Shown one piece after another: positions 23,357-35,581 of a stretch of DNA of 64,000 bases; positions within the stretch are counted from its first letter, which is position 1, and every line of letters starts with the position of its first letter. Source of the DNA: Caenorhabditis remanei. Its lineage: Eukaryota; Nematoda; Chromadorea; Rhabditida; Rhabditidae. The position numbers and the translations under genes are program-made. Below the pieces are notes generated by a model. It saw only the letters and a program-made list of their open reading frames with translations, ran no database searches and had not been told where the DNA came from. The stretch lies in the NCBI RefSeq assembly GCF_010183535.1, contig NC_071330.1, positions 11,389,717 through 11,453,716 on the forward strand, read 5' to 3'.

Positions 23357-26300
23357 ATGGCGCCGGCTGTCTTACAAAAACCCGGTGTTATCAAGGATCC
23401 AGTGATTGCTGCGTTATTCAGTAATAAAGATCCAGAAATCAGATATCAGGATTTGAGAGAAATCGGACATGGATCGTTTGGTGCTGTTTACTTCGTGAGT
23501 TCTATAGAATTTTTGAAAATAAAATGTGAATTTTCTATATTCGATAGATTTTTTATTCGGAAAAGCCGCGTTTCGAACTAATATACACAAAAATTCCAGC
23601 TATAACCAAAATTGATTGTTTTATTTTTTACACTATAAATAGAACGCTGAAATAATTTTTGAAGGAACAAATTCCCTAATTCAAAACACTTTCGATGCAG
23701 CTCCGCATCTTTAAAATCCCATAAAATTCCTCTAATTTCCAGGCCTACGATAAGGAAACTGAGCAGACAGTGGCGATCAAAAAGATGAATTTCAGTGGAA
23801 AGCAGGCGACTGAAAAATGGAATGATATTCTCAAAGAGGTGTCATTTCTGAATACAGTTGTACATCGGCATATTGTTGATTACAAAGCTTGTTTTCTGAA
23901 AGAGACAACGTGTTGGGTGAGTTAAGAGAACATATGAACGAACGAACAACTATTTTCAGCTCGTGATGGAATACTGTATTGGCTCAGCCGCCGACATCGT
24001 TGACGTTTTACGAAAGGGAATGCGTGAGGTCGAAATCGCCGCGATTTGCTGTCAAACACTGGATGCTCTCCGATATTTACACTCGTTGAAACGGATACAT
24101 CGAGATATAAAAGCTGGAAATATTCTTCTTTCGGATCATGCGATTGTTAAGCTTGGTAAGGAATAAGCTATAGAAATTCTAAAAACATCATTATTTTAAG
24201 CTGATTTCGGATCTGCTTCTCTCATCGATCCGGCTCAAACGTTCATCGGAACTCCATTTTTCATGGCTCCCGAAGTTATTCTGGCGATGGATGAGGGTCA
24301 TTATACGGATAGAGCAGATATTTGGTCATTGGGAATTACGTGTATAGAATTAGGTTAGTTCAGGAAATACAAAAAAAATATATTCAGTTTTATAATTCCA
24401 GCTGAACGTCGTCCACCTCTATTCAGTATGAATGCAATGTCAGCCCTATATCATATAGCTCAAAACGATCCGCCCACCCTGGCTCCAATCGATACAGCAG
24501 AACAACCGGAATGGTCTGCTGAATTCGTTCAATTCATAGACAAATGTCTGCGAAAACCAGCAGAAGAACGAATGTCAGCTGAGGAGTGTTTCAGACATCC
24601 TTTCATTCAACGACCTCGTCCACAGGATACAATTCAAGAATTGATTCAGAGAACGAAGAATATGGTGTTGGAATTGGATAATTTCCAGTATAAGAAAATG
24701 AGAAAATTGATGTATTTGGATGAAACGGAAGGGAAAGAAGGCGGTGAGACGAACGGAGGAGCTGGTGATGATCTCGATTTTCATGGGAACGAAGCACATT
24801 CCATCGGAAGAGGTATGTTAGCAGTCGCAGATCAAAATGCTGTTGCTGAGCAACTCCACTTTCCTATCCATTTGTTCTTTTTTCTCATTTCTTCTCGTTT
24901 TCAGCAGGTGATTCTGCATCATCTCGAAGCGCATCGCTCACCTCATTCCGATCAATGCAAAGTAGCGGAGGAGCGGGATTACTCGTTTCAACGAATCTTG
25001 CAGGAGCTATGGATAATGTGCATGGTACTGATTATATCAATCATTCTATTTTTGAGTTTATTCAAACTGAAATCTGCTGGCAAAAATTTAATTGTAATTT
25101 TAGAAACCCCTATAGTTTTTCCAGGTTCATCCGGTTACGGAAATGGAAGTTCGACTACGAGTTCTGCTCGTCGTCGACCGCCCATTCCATCTCAAATGCT
25201 CTCATCAACATCCACATCAGGACTTGGCACGATGCCAAGTCATGGATCAGCAGCTGCATCAATTACAGCAATCGCAGTGAATCCAACTCCTTCCTCACCG
25301 TCTGATCCGATTCCAACATCACATCCTCCAATGGAAACTGCTCGTAGTGATGATGATCTATTGGATACCTCTATTAGAGTGGCACCAGTCAAAGATCTTC
25401 ATATGCCGAATCGAGAAGTGAAAGAGAGAATTGCCACGTTACAGAATCATAAATTCGCGACTCTCCGTTCTCAGAGAATAATAAATCAAGAACAAGAAGA
25501 GTATACGAAAGAGAATAATATGTATGAGCAAATGAGTAAATACAAACATCTTCGACAGGCGCATCACAAGGAGTTACAGTCATTTGAGGAGAGATGTGTA
25601 CAGGAAAGAGAACAGTTACGGGTGAAAATGGATAGAGAACTGGAACAGTTGACAACGACTTACTCGAAAGAGAAAATGAGAGTTCGATGTTCACAGAACA
25701 ATGAATTGGATAAAAGGAAGAAAGATATTGAGGATGGAGAAAAGAAGTTGAAGAAAACGAAACAGAGTCAGAATCAACAACAGATGAAATTGTATGGAGC
25801 ACAGCAGTTGAAGGAGTACAAATACAACAAAGAGGCGGAGAAATCGGTAAGGAAAATAAGTATCTGAATGACTATCCTAATTCTCTCTTTTTTCCAGCGT
25901 CTCCGAAGTCGAAACATGTCCCGAAACGCATTCGAAAACGAGTTGAAAGCCGTGAAAATCGGTCTAAATCGGGTGAAAGACGCACGGGAAAACGAGTTCG
26001 AGGAGAAACTCCGAGTGGAATTAGAAGAGGAAATTGTCAGATATAGAAGGCAACAACTCAATAATTTACACGGACTGGAGGAACGATTGGATGATGAGGT
26101 ATTGTAGTTCTGAGCAGCTTTTGAGAATCTGGAGCGCCTGTGACGCGTTTATAATACTGATTTTATTTCTAGGACGTAAATGTTCAAGAACGACAAATGG
26201 ATACTCGTCATAGTCTCCTTTCGAAGCAACATGAAATGACGAGAGATCTCGAAATTCAGCATTTGAATGAACTTCATATGATGAAAAAGAGACATCTGGA

Positions 26301-27113
26301 GACACAGCATGAAGCAGAATCAGCGAGTCAGAATGAGTATACGACGAGGCAACAAGAGGAATTGAGGAAAAAGCATACAATGCAATCGAGGCAGCAACCG
26401 AGAGAGTTGAAGGTATGATGAAGCCATCCGGACAAACAGACACACACAGAACTATTTTCAGATCCAAGAAGCTCAAATCCGAAAACAATATCGTCAGGTC
26501 GTGAAGACTCAAACTCGTCAATTCAAGCTGTATCTGACACAAATGATTCAAGTCGTTCCGAAAGATGAGCAGAAAGAATTGACGTCTCGTCTGAAACAAG
26601 ATCAAATGCAAAAAGTCGCACTTTTGGCATCACAGTACGAGAGTCAAATCAAGAAAATGGTTCAGGATAAAACGGTGAAATTAGAGTCATGGCAAGAGGA
26701 TGAGCAAAGAGTTTTGAGTGAGAAATTGGAGAAGGAGTTGGAAGAATTGATTGCGTATCAGAAGAAACAGAAGGGAATGTTGGAGGAGCAGATTAAAAAG
26801 GTAAATGACACCGCTGGGAACATTTTTAGAATTTCCTGAAAATATCTTCTTTTTCTTTTTCAACAAAAATCAATTTTTCCAGGAACGCACAACTCTCGAA
26901 GAACGAATCGGAACTCGGCGAGCCCTTCTCGAGCAGAAAATAATCGAGGAACGTGAACAAATGGCCGAGATGAGACGACTGAAAAAGGAGCAAATCCGTG
27001 ATAGACACAGCCAAGAACGGCATCGTCTCGAAAATCATTTCGTTCGAACGGGATCAACGAGTCGAAGTTCAGGAACAACAGTCACTTCGAGTAGTATCCA
27101 AATGGCTATGTAA
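23357..27113 (+). CDS. kin-18: TAO-family Ste20-like Ser/Thr protein kinase (974 aa, 11 exons)
   Basis: Ortholog of C. elegans KIN-18 (vertebrate TAOK), a MAP3K-level kinase. Exons: 23357-23494, 23743-23916, 23960-24155, 24201-24353, 24402-24812, 24905-25024, 25125-25846, 25898-26098, 26173-26412, 26462-26800, 26883-27113; sum 974 codons plus stop, close to the worm protein. The start [15 protein letters not shown] matches the known N-terminus. Kinase landmarks: Gly loop [10 protein letters not shown] (about 37-46), VAIK Lys59, HRD 151-153 ([12 protein letters not shown]), DFG 171-173, and APE in [10 protein letters not shown] Ser-rich linker follows (exons 6-7), then a long charged coiled-coil region (exons 7-11) and the C-terminus SSSIQMAM. 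A polyadenylation signal AATAAA lies at 27396-27401. Convergent with the mevalonate kinase gene. All essential kinase residues are present. Confidence 0.97.
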
Positions 27114-28372
27114 TCTGTTCTTTTTCCCCCTGTAATTCCATATTTCTGTCAATTCGGGTCTCTTCAATGTCTTCCCTTTCCCTCGCAAATAATTCCCATT
27201 TCCCTAATACGGTTCATTTCCTTTCTTTCATTCACCGATTATTCCATGTCTTTTCCCATTTAGTTTTAAGTAATCCGTCTTTTAAAAACGCCAATTTCTC
27301 TGTGATAACTACAAAAAATACGAAAAAACTTTCCCCCAACCACAACTACACGGCTAAAAACATGCGATTATTGCAATCCCATCACGAATACGTGCAATAA
27401 ACACCAGCGAATTTCTTTTTCTTTACAAAAATTATCTACTTCCCCCACGAATTATACAAAAACGGTGCTCTCTTTTCATTTTTATGTCTTTTAGTTTTTT
27501 CATCTCTATCAACATCCATATCTCTGAAACTATGCCTTAAACGGTCGCCCATTTTCTCTCTATCATAAAAATCTATAATACTTATCTCTATATAAAATTT
27601 AATATTGACCAGTGTTTTACACATTTTTTTTTAGAAATTTATATATTTTTAAGAGAATTGTATTGAAAAATGGATGAGGGAGCGGAGCTTGAGTTTCCAA
27701 ACATCTGGAAATGAAAGAATTTTTTGAAGTAGACAAAACATGTGAAATAATAAGAATAATCTATATAAACGAAAAGGGGCGGGGCTAGAAGACAAACGAA
27801 CACACTGAATTATTGAAAGTTGAGAAAGGATAACTGGGGGTCGGTGGGAACTCTGAAATCAGGAAAAGAGGCCACGCCCACTTGGTAAGAAATGGGCGGG
27901 GCGAAGTTTCCATCGATTTAGGGTTCGAGTTAGTGATAAAAACACATAAACTAATTGAGAAACTAGAAAATATAGTATTTCCAGATTGAAAAATGAGCGA
28001 TTTTAAGAATAAACAAATTGAAAAAAGAGAATGGGAATGGCGCCGGGGAGTATTGTTTTTGATGTTTTTCCAATAAAATATTCAAAAAAAACCATAAAAT
28101 ATATAATAATTCCTACAACACACAGTTGAATGAGGGGGCGGATTATATTGATATATAGAATGAGCTACAAAACAATTTATGAAAACAAAAAAAAGAGAGA
28201 GAGGACGACGACGACGACGACTTGTTCATTTCTCGGCTACCCAAAAAAAGGAATAAGAATAAAAATAAGAAAAAAAAAATCTAGCTGAATGAAGTGGGAA
28301 AAAAAGTTCTGAAAAGACAAAAAAGAAAGAAAATATCACATAGATGACGTGGCAAAATCTCCAGATGACACT
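27114..28372. other. Convergent 3' intergenic region (kin-18 / mevalonate kinase)
   Basis: This contains the kin-18 3' UTR with AATAAA at 27396-27401, then AT-rich DNA and a short GAC repeat (about 28204-28220). The short open frames here have no splice partners. Confidence 0.6.
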
Positions 28373-31300
28373 CTATTTATGTTTCGACGCTGGTGTCGAG
28401 CATTGTGTCGATGAAACGGGCGTCTGGAAGAGTTCGGGACGCGTCTGATGTTCGACGACTCCTGGACCTCCGAGTGGTGGTTGCCATACTTCGAATCCAA
28501 GACTTCTCAGCTCACCGTCTATCATATCAAGCAGAGTTTGTGGGGTATCTGGAAACGAAATGTTGGTTGCATTATAAAAAGTTTCAGAGTTTCCAAAAAT
28601 TCTGAAAACCGCAAACTCACTAGGTTTCAAGAAAGCGAAAACCGATCCACCGCCACCGGCTCCCGTCATTTTCGGGTGTATTCCGTATCGAGCCAATGTG
28701 GTGCAAATGAGATCAACCTTCGGATGACCGACACCCAATGCAATCAACAATTGATTGTTTATCCGGCATAGATCCTGCAAAAGAGAATTGGTGAGGGGTG
28801 ATTTTGATAATGGGTTCATGCGACCGAAAACGGGCGATTTGGTATGTCAGGGACCGCTCGTTTTTGGTTGGAATAGTGGGAGGAGTGGGTGGAAAAAGGA
28901 AAAAAGGAAGGGATAGTTGAGGGATTTTGTGAGGTGATTTGAGAAATGTCTGTCTGTACATTATTGTGAACTGTAACTCCATATGTCTGCTATATGTTAA
29001 TTTATCCGTCAACATGTATTAGCCGAGCATTTTTCTTTCAACTGCGCTCCGCCGCAAACGAGAGACGCAGAGTTTTTTTTTTCTGGTGGGAAACTGATTT
29101 TCACAATTTTTTAAATCTATTTTCAAAGTTTTTATAAGTTTCTTGAAAATTTCCGAGAGGAAATTATGAAAAATAGATCAAAAATGTTGAAAATCTGTTT
29201 CGCACCAGAAAAAACTCTGCGTCTCTCGCCGATACTCCCTCGTTTGCGGCGGGGCGCAGTTGTAAGAAGGGGTGGCCTGCTAATACGTCTGTAAGTCTGT
29301 CCAAAATGAAGGATGTTTATATCCCTATTTGTGAATCAGAAAAACGAAAAAGTTAGAAAAATGAAAGCGATAGGCACACGAAGAAGTAAATAAAGGGGGA
29401 ATCTTCAAAAAGAAAGCATGCACAAACCATCGTCATCACTCACATTAAGCTTGCTGAACGTATCCACATTTTCTCCTTTCTCCGACGTCGCCGAAATCAC
29501 CGACGCCGACGAATTCCGTTTTCCACCGCCGACATACGATGAGAGAGACGACGAGCGAACCGATCCAGTGCGTGTTGGCTAAAAATCTGTCGTTCTGTAT
29601 GTCCGGATGTCCGAGGGGGATACGTCGCGAATCGCAAAAAAAAGGGAGATTCTAGAATTCTAGAGTTATTTCGACGACTCGATTTTGGGAATTCAAAAAA
29701 ATAAAAAAAAGGGAGTTGAAACAAAAAATAATAATGAAAACTGACAAAAGCGATACTAAAAAACGTTCTGGTTTCAAAATGAAATAACTCTGAATATTAG
29801 ATGAATTGATGAAACATTGTCGGATTTTAATTAAAAATTAGAAAAAGTAAATTAAAAAAAACGAACCTGAAGCGAGTGATGATCTTGTTCAACCATATTT
29901 CCTCCGAACGGTCCGAGTCCATTTTCCTAAAAATATCATTGTAAGTATGACCGGATGTCCATTGTCTCACCTGTACCGTCGATGCAGAATCTCCTCCTCC
30001 GTTCTCTTCTAACAGTGGACGATGCAGAATCTTAGCAGCATCTAGAGAGATCGCATCAATCGATCCGAACATTGCATCCACAACTTCTGGAAACTTCTTT
30101 AACCTCTCCTTCACCGTCTGAACCATTCGTGCCGTATTCCTTTCCACTTTCGAATTCACCAAAATAACACGAAGATCCGGAAGACTGAAATTATGGAAAT
30201 TATTAGTTTGCCAAACAAACAGCTCCGTCCCCTTCAAAAACTCACTTCTTCAAGTGCTCAATTGGGTGTCCCGGCTTGAAACTGGCGACTCCTCCTGTAA
30301 AAAATAATTGCATTTCTGACAATTTCAGTCAATTTTATGACAGATATAATGCACACACTCTCACACAAAACTCATGCCGTATAGTAAATTTTTTTGATAA
30401 TTTAGATTGAAAAAAGAGAAGAAAACTCGTTCCAGATTGATTTAGATTGATTTAGAAGGGAAGAAAATGTGAGATGATGGAAAGAAAAAAACCAAAAAAT
30501 GATGAAAATTGTGTTAGAAATGGAAGAAAACGGGCGGCGGGGATCGAAAATTTTAATTCGTGAAATCGATTTGGAAATTGAAAATTTTATTTTTTGTGAC
30601 CTAGGAAATCCGCAGGTTAGAGAACTCGGAAACCGTCACGACGACCACCACCATTACAGCTCAAGCAGGAAAATACAGTAAGCGAGAGATACAGGCGGCA
30701 TACAGATAGATATCAAAGAAAGACGTGAGACAGTAGAAGAGGACATCAGGACTGACAGACAGACAGACAGAGAAGACAACTCAAAAAGAAGAAGAGAAGA
30801 GGAATTACCAAAGCATCCTACATGACCGAGATGCGTAAAACTCTGATATCCGTAATCACGATAGTGGCTGCCTGTAAATGTGTCAGTCTTCTGATGGATG
30901 ACGTGGATGAGTGAAGAGAGGAGATTCCAGATGACGTGAAAGTTGATCAGAAGACGTGGGGCGCGGCGCCCGGGGGGTTTCGATGATAATTGGGTCTACA
31001 CGGACACTGCACACAAAAATTGGTACCGATTGGGGGGAGAGATAGAGATTAATCTGAGGGTTAGAGAGGGTTCAGAGAGAAAGAGTTCTAGCTAGTCAAC
31101 AAAGTGATGTTATTGATAGAAATGAATAAGGATTAAATGATGGCCTAGGTTTTTCAACATGTGAAAATCTAGTCCTTCATTAAATCGAGATCCCTTTCAG
31201 TTCACTTATTAGAGAGAGAGTAAGAGGTATCATGCTTTTTCTAATATCTATTTTACGTTAGAATTTTACAAGAATCAGCGAATTTTCATGAGCTCATCCG

Positions 31301-34300
31301 GGTAGATCAAAGCCAAACGAGTTTCCAAATGGAACGGAGTTTAGCAAGAAAAAATAAGCGAGAATTGGCAGAAATTGTTTAAAAAAAAAGAGAGATACAC
31401 ACACCCTCGGGCACCCGCCGCCGCCACACAATTTTCAGTATAAAGAACAAATTTGAGAGAAAAAATTCAAATATTAGCGGCCCATGTCTTCTTACAACTG
31501 CGCCCCACCGCAAACGAGAGAGTATCGGCGAGAGACGCAGGTTTTTTTCTGGCGCGAAACAGATTTTCACCATTTTTGATCTATTTTTGCATAATTTTCT
31601 CTCGGAAATTGGCAAATTTTCAATTAAAAATTGTGAAAATAGATCAAAAATGGTGAAAGCCTGTTTCGCGCCAGAAAAATATCTGCGTCTCTCGCGGATA
31701 CTCTCTCGTTTGCGGTGGGGCGCAGTTGTAACGAAATTGCTCTGCTAATAAGTCATTCGATTAGAATCACAAAAAACGTACCAAAAGTGCAGACAGCCGC
31801 GTCCAAACCCGATGCACGTCCGTGAATGAGAGATTCGGCGGCGGTCGCCCACTTGCGAATCATGTCTAAATGTTCCTCCTCCCATGTTAGATTTCCTTGC
31901 TCGTCCGCCTGAAAAATGGATTAAATTGATTTTTGTCGATTTATTTGTTAAAAGCTTCCAATTGTCTTTTGCCAAACTTTGAAAATCAAAGATTCTTACA
32001 AGTAGTCCGGGAGGAGTTCGTGATAATGAGTTGAGGATTCCTCAGCTCCGCCTATTAGCACGGCACGCTTCTTACAACTGCGCTCTACCGCAAATGAGAG
32101 AGTATCGGCAAGAGACGCAGAGTTTTCTCTCGCGCCGACACAGATTTTCACAGTTTTTTACCTATTTTCGCTACTTTTCATGAATTTTCTGTAAATTGAC
32201 ATGAAAAGTGTCGGAAATAGGTCCAAAACGGCAAAAATATGTGTCGGCGCGTGAAAAACCTCTGCGTCTCTTGCCGATACTCTCTCATTTGTGGTGGGGC
32301 GCGGTTGTAAGAAGCGTGCCGTGCTAATACTTCTCTTTTTTAAGTTCCTAATTTAGTTCGGTTTTCTTACAACAATTTTCTGAAATTTCACTCACCACAA
32401 TCGTCGGTGGTGGAATGAGTCCTGCCGTCTGAAGCAGTGACGTGGCAATGCAGACACAATATGCTCCAGATGATCCAAGACCGACACATGATGGCAACTT
32501 GAATCTGACTGTCGCTTTAACGGCGAGCAAATCTCTGAAAATGGAAAGAGGAAATGAAGAGAAAAAGAGAATAGAGACTTGAAGAGAAATTATAGTGAAA
32601 AAGAAAGAAAATCATGCAAAAAGAGACGAAAATTGTTCGAATAGCTATTAAATTTTCACAACATCAATCATCAAATAATTAGGTTTAAAATCAACTTTTT
32701 TGTTTGAAAAAATCAAAAACACACTGTTGAACAGCCGGACTATCGGCTCGCAAGTTTCCAGGCAACAACGGTGTCGGTGTAGACGTTGGAGTTGGTGTTG
32801 GAGCAGGTGACACTACTGGAAATGCTGGTGGAGCACTCGATTGAGCTCCTGGAGACGGTAGAGGAGTCAACGGTGGAACCGGTAGACTCAATGCAATTTC
32901 AGCTTCAGATCTATCCGCATCACCACCGAAATGATGAGAATTCGTCATAACCGATAGATTTGTTCGGTGAAGTCCTTCAGGAAGAGGCGGAGCCGGTAAT
33001 CCACGCACCAGACGATTGAGTCCACTGTAAAACGAATGAGCACACACGTCACTAGAAGGTATAAAAAGGGGGCGGGGCTTAGAAACAGACGGGCGGATTC
33101 TGGAGGATTCACAACAATGTCACGCTGTTTTTATAGATGAGAGAGAGAGAGAATCTTGCAAAATCGGTTAGTTTTCGCATTCTATTTGAAAAAAGACATA
33201 CAAAAATGGGTGTCTAAAACTTCTAACTTTTCTGCAATAACAAGAAACAAGGAGATAAGGTTTCTCTGTGTCTCTCGTTGCCTGAAACGGACAAAAATGA
33301 CTAAAGCTGCTGCCAAAAACTTAGGATTCTATACACCATACATTAAGCATCTATATAGTTTTGTGGATTACAATCTCCGCTCATTTTTGAATAAATGAAC
33401 AAAGTTTTTTACTAAAAGAGTTTTAAACTAACCTCTTACGATGAGCAACTCCGAGTAACAGATACCAGAAAGCAAGAATTGCCAAATGCTGAACACCGCA
33501 TTGATCCTCACATGAACCCGATAGTTTTCTGGCAATTGGTACCAAAATTTCCAATGATGGCGGTTGATCCTCCTCAATTGGATATTCAGCGGCAAGACGA
33601 TCCGCCGCTTTCAGTAAATCTTTTAACATCCATGTCTTCTCAACACCCAAGTCAGGAAGACTCAAATAAATACGTCCGTCGGCTGATGTATATAACGAAA
33701 CATATGTACGTAGGTCGATCGAGCCGGCGATTGCAGTCTGTAATTAAAAAATGATAAAATATGAAATTTCTCGAATAAACTTTTGAATTTTTCTTTTTTC
33801 TTCACAAACTAACCCTCCCATAAACGACAGCATGCTCTCCGAAAAGGATAATTTTTCCGGGAGCCGAGACGAAGAGTCCTCCATGTTGTGATGTTGTATT
33901 TCGATGCATTGGACTCGCGGTGGCCGACACCGACGACCCCGCACGAGATGTACTTCCCGACGGTGAGTCCAGTGCTGAAAATTATTGTGATTAGTGAAAA
34001 GCTATTGGAGAAACAAGGGAATTTTGGAAAAATTGGAGAAAAACGGGATTTGATTCAGTGAAAACTTTACATTTTCGTGGTTTTCAAAATTTTCTGTGTG
34101 AAGATTGAGACAAAATTTATTCTAAAAGCATGGAATATTGAAACGGCCGGTCCAATATTTTAGAAAATCTGATGGGTCTCGACACGAAAATAAAACATTT
34201 TGACATGCGCCTTAAAAATACAGTAACGGCAAATATAATTTTTCATGAAATTTTTGCTGAAAAACTCAAAAAGTCAGTTAAAATCAAAATTTCTCAATTT

Positions 34301-35581
34301 CCGCCCGAAAATAAACCAAGAAACCACTTAGTAAAGTATTAGTGTCATTTCTTTGATAATATCTTTGAATTGAAATGGAGGGAGGAGGGGAACGACACAA
34401 TTTCGTTACGGGGCGAGAAAAAGGCAAACATTTCACTTTTTGAATGGAAATTTGGTGTTGGACAAACAGTTCTACTCCTCCCCTCCTCTCGAAATGACGT
34501 CAATTCGGACCGTTTGAGGTCAGAAAAATGGTCAATTCTATTTAGTTCATATTGCTACTTTTTTGTCGCCACCAACCCGCTTATCGCACAAAAACAGATA
34601 GAAAAAATGGGCGGCGATTAGAGAAAGAGAGACGCCGAGAGAAGAACACAAAAAGGAATGTAAAAAGATACAAATCTTTGTCTTTTTTGGAAACAAAAAC
34701 TTTGACCCCTCTCTTTCTAACTCCTCTAGCAGGGAGGTCAGGCTGCAGATCAGGGCGATGACTTGGTCTGATTGAGGCGCCTTTAAGAAAGACAAAAATA
34801 GAAAAAAGATAGAGATCATCAAAAATAAAACACATTTTTCTCTTGGTTTTTCTGTCAATAATCTGTTGGAAAAAGACTAAAACTAGGCGAAGATGGAGAG
34901 GAAGGGATTAGTTGCGGTGGTGGATGGGGAGGGTTTTTGGCAACATTTTATACACTTTTTATGGTGAGAAAAATGAGAGAAAAAGAGAGAAGAGGGCGGC
35001 AGAGAGATCAATCAAAATCCAACTGAACTTTCTATTCGAAGAGTGTAGTTTTATTGGGAAATAATGATGAGTTGATCAACAGATTTCTATTCTTCAAGAC
35101 CGGTTCGGTTTGAAAAGAAAAAGAAAAAATAATTGATGATTCAGTTATTTATGTCGAAATTTGTGAAATTGGAGACTCTTTTGTAAATATTTAGGTAAGG
35201 TGAATAGAATATAGTGGAGCGCTGCTTAGATAATTTTAAAGCATTTTTCAGTTTCACAAACAGTCCAATAGAACAATGGAGCATCGTAATGACGCAGTTT
35301 CCCTTCCTAAATTCGATAAGAAAGACCACAAATCATGACTTACAGTCCTTCTTGACCACAGGTATTTCAATACTTTCTACAGACGTCACTGATGGTTCTT
35401 GAATCTTTTTGACAGTAGAAGATTCTGAATCTTCGTTGACGTCTTCTGACGGAATGTCCACTTTTAGACTAGATTCTCTCGTTTCTGTCATCGAAACTTC
35501 TCGTCGAATCACTATTTCTTTGCCGTTCGCATCCAGTGAACGCACCATTTCACCACAAACTGTTACGGTTTTTTCTTCCAT
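28373..35581 (-). CDS. mvk-1: Mevalonate kinase, long form (about 685 aa, 12 exons plus a candidate cassette exon)
   Basis: GHMP-superfamily kinase phosphorylating mevalonate in the mevalonate pathway. In-frame exons: 35344-35581, 33814-33974, 33433-33737, 32725-33024, 32396-32534, 31782-31908, (cassette 30809-30871), 30246-30294, 29971-30184, 29867-29926, 29444-29578, 28621-28774, 28373-28548. Motifs: SAPGKIILFGEHAVVYG (about 116-132), the ATP loop VGLGSSGAYC, HGRASGLDAAV with the expected catalytic Asp, and KMTGAGGGGSVFAFL near the C-terminus. The product is much longer than the usual roughly 395 aa. It has an acidic Ser/Thr-rich N-terminal extension of about 115 residues, a Pro/Thr-rich insertion in exon 4 (SPAPTPTPTSTPTP) and Ser-rich exon 11. 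Three palindromic elements lie in introns. A TTCTAG acceptor precedes the ATG by 14 nt (possible trans-splicing). The symbol assumes orthology to C. elegans Y42G9A.4. Confidence 0.92.
29019..29283. mobile_element. Palindromic MITE-like element in mvk-1 intron
   Basis: Bounded by TTAGCCGAGCA and GTGGCCTGCTAA, with internal ends CAACTGCGCTCCGCCGCAAA and its complement. Almost the whole 265 bp folds back on itself through GAGACGCAGAG/CTCTGCGTCTC and TTTTCTGG...CCAGAAAA. It lies between the exons at 28621-28774 and 29444-29578. Same family as 31474-31748 and 32055-32327. Confidence 0.8.
30809..30871 (-). CDS. mvk-1: Candidate 63-nt cassette exon of mvk-1
   Basis: Flanked by TTTACAG and G|GTAATT. 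It is 63 nt (21 codons), phase 1 at both ends, and encodes SHYRDYGYQSFTHLGHVGCF plus a junction Gly. The exons either side (31782-31908 and 30246-30294) also join in frame without it (AVCTFG then GVASFKPG). Skipping gives the normal family sequence; inclusion would insert 21 residues just after the catalytic HGRASGLDAAV segment. That makes it a plausible alternative exon. Confidence 0.6.
31474..31748. mobile_element. Palindromic MITE-like element in mvk-1 intron
   Basis: Starts TTAGCGGCCC and ends CTGCTAA, with internal ends ACAACTGCGCCCCACCGCAA and complement. Arms of well over 100 bp include GAGAGTATCGG, GAGACGCAG and TCTGGCGCGAAACAG. It ends only about 33 bp from the splice donor of the exon 31782-31908 (on the transcribed strand, just downstream of the donor). 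Confidence 0.8.
32055..32327. mobile_element. Palindromic MITE-like element in mvk-1 intron, best-preserved copy
   Basis: Terminal inverted repeats are TTAGCACGGCACGCTTCTTA and its complement, flanked by or including a TTA/TAA pair. The internal half is also palindromic (GCGCCGACACAGATTTTCAC against its near-complement). Length about 273 bp with no coding capacity, consistent with a non-autonomous DNA element whose transposase lies elsewhere. Shorter relatives occur near 37622, 47338, 50230 and 59956. Confidence 0.85.
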
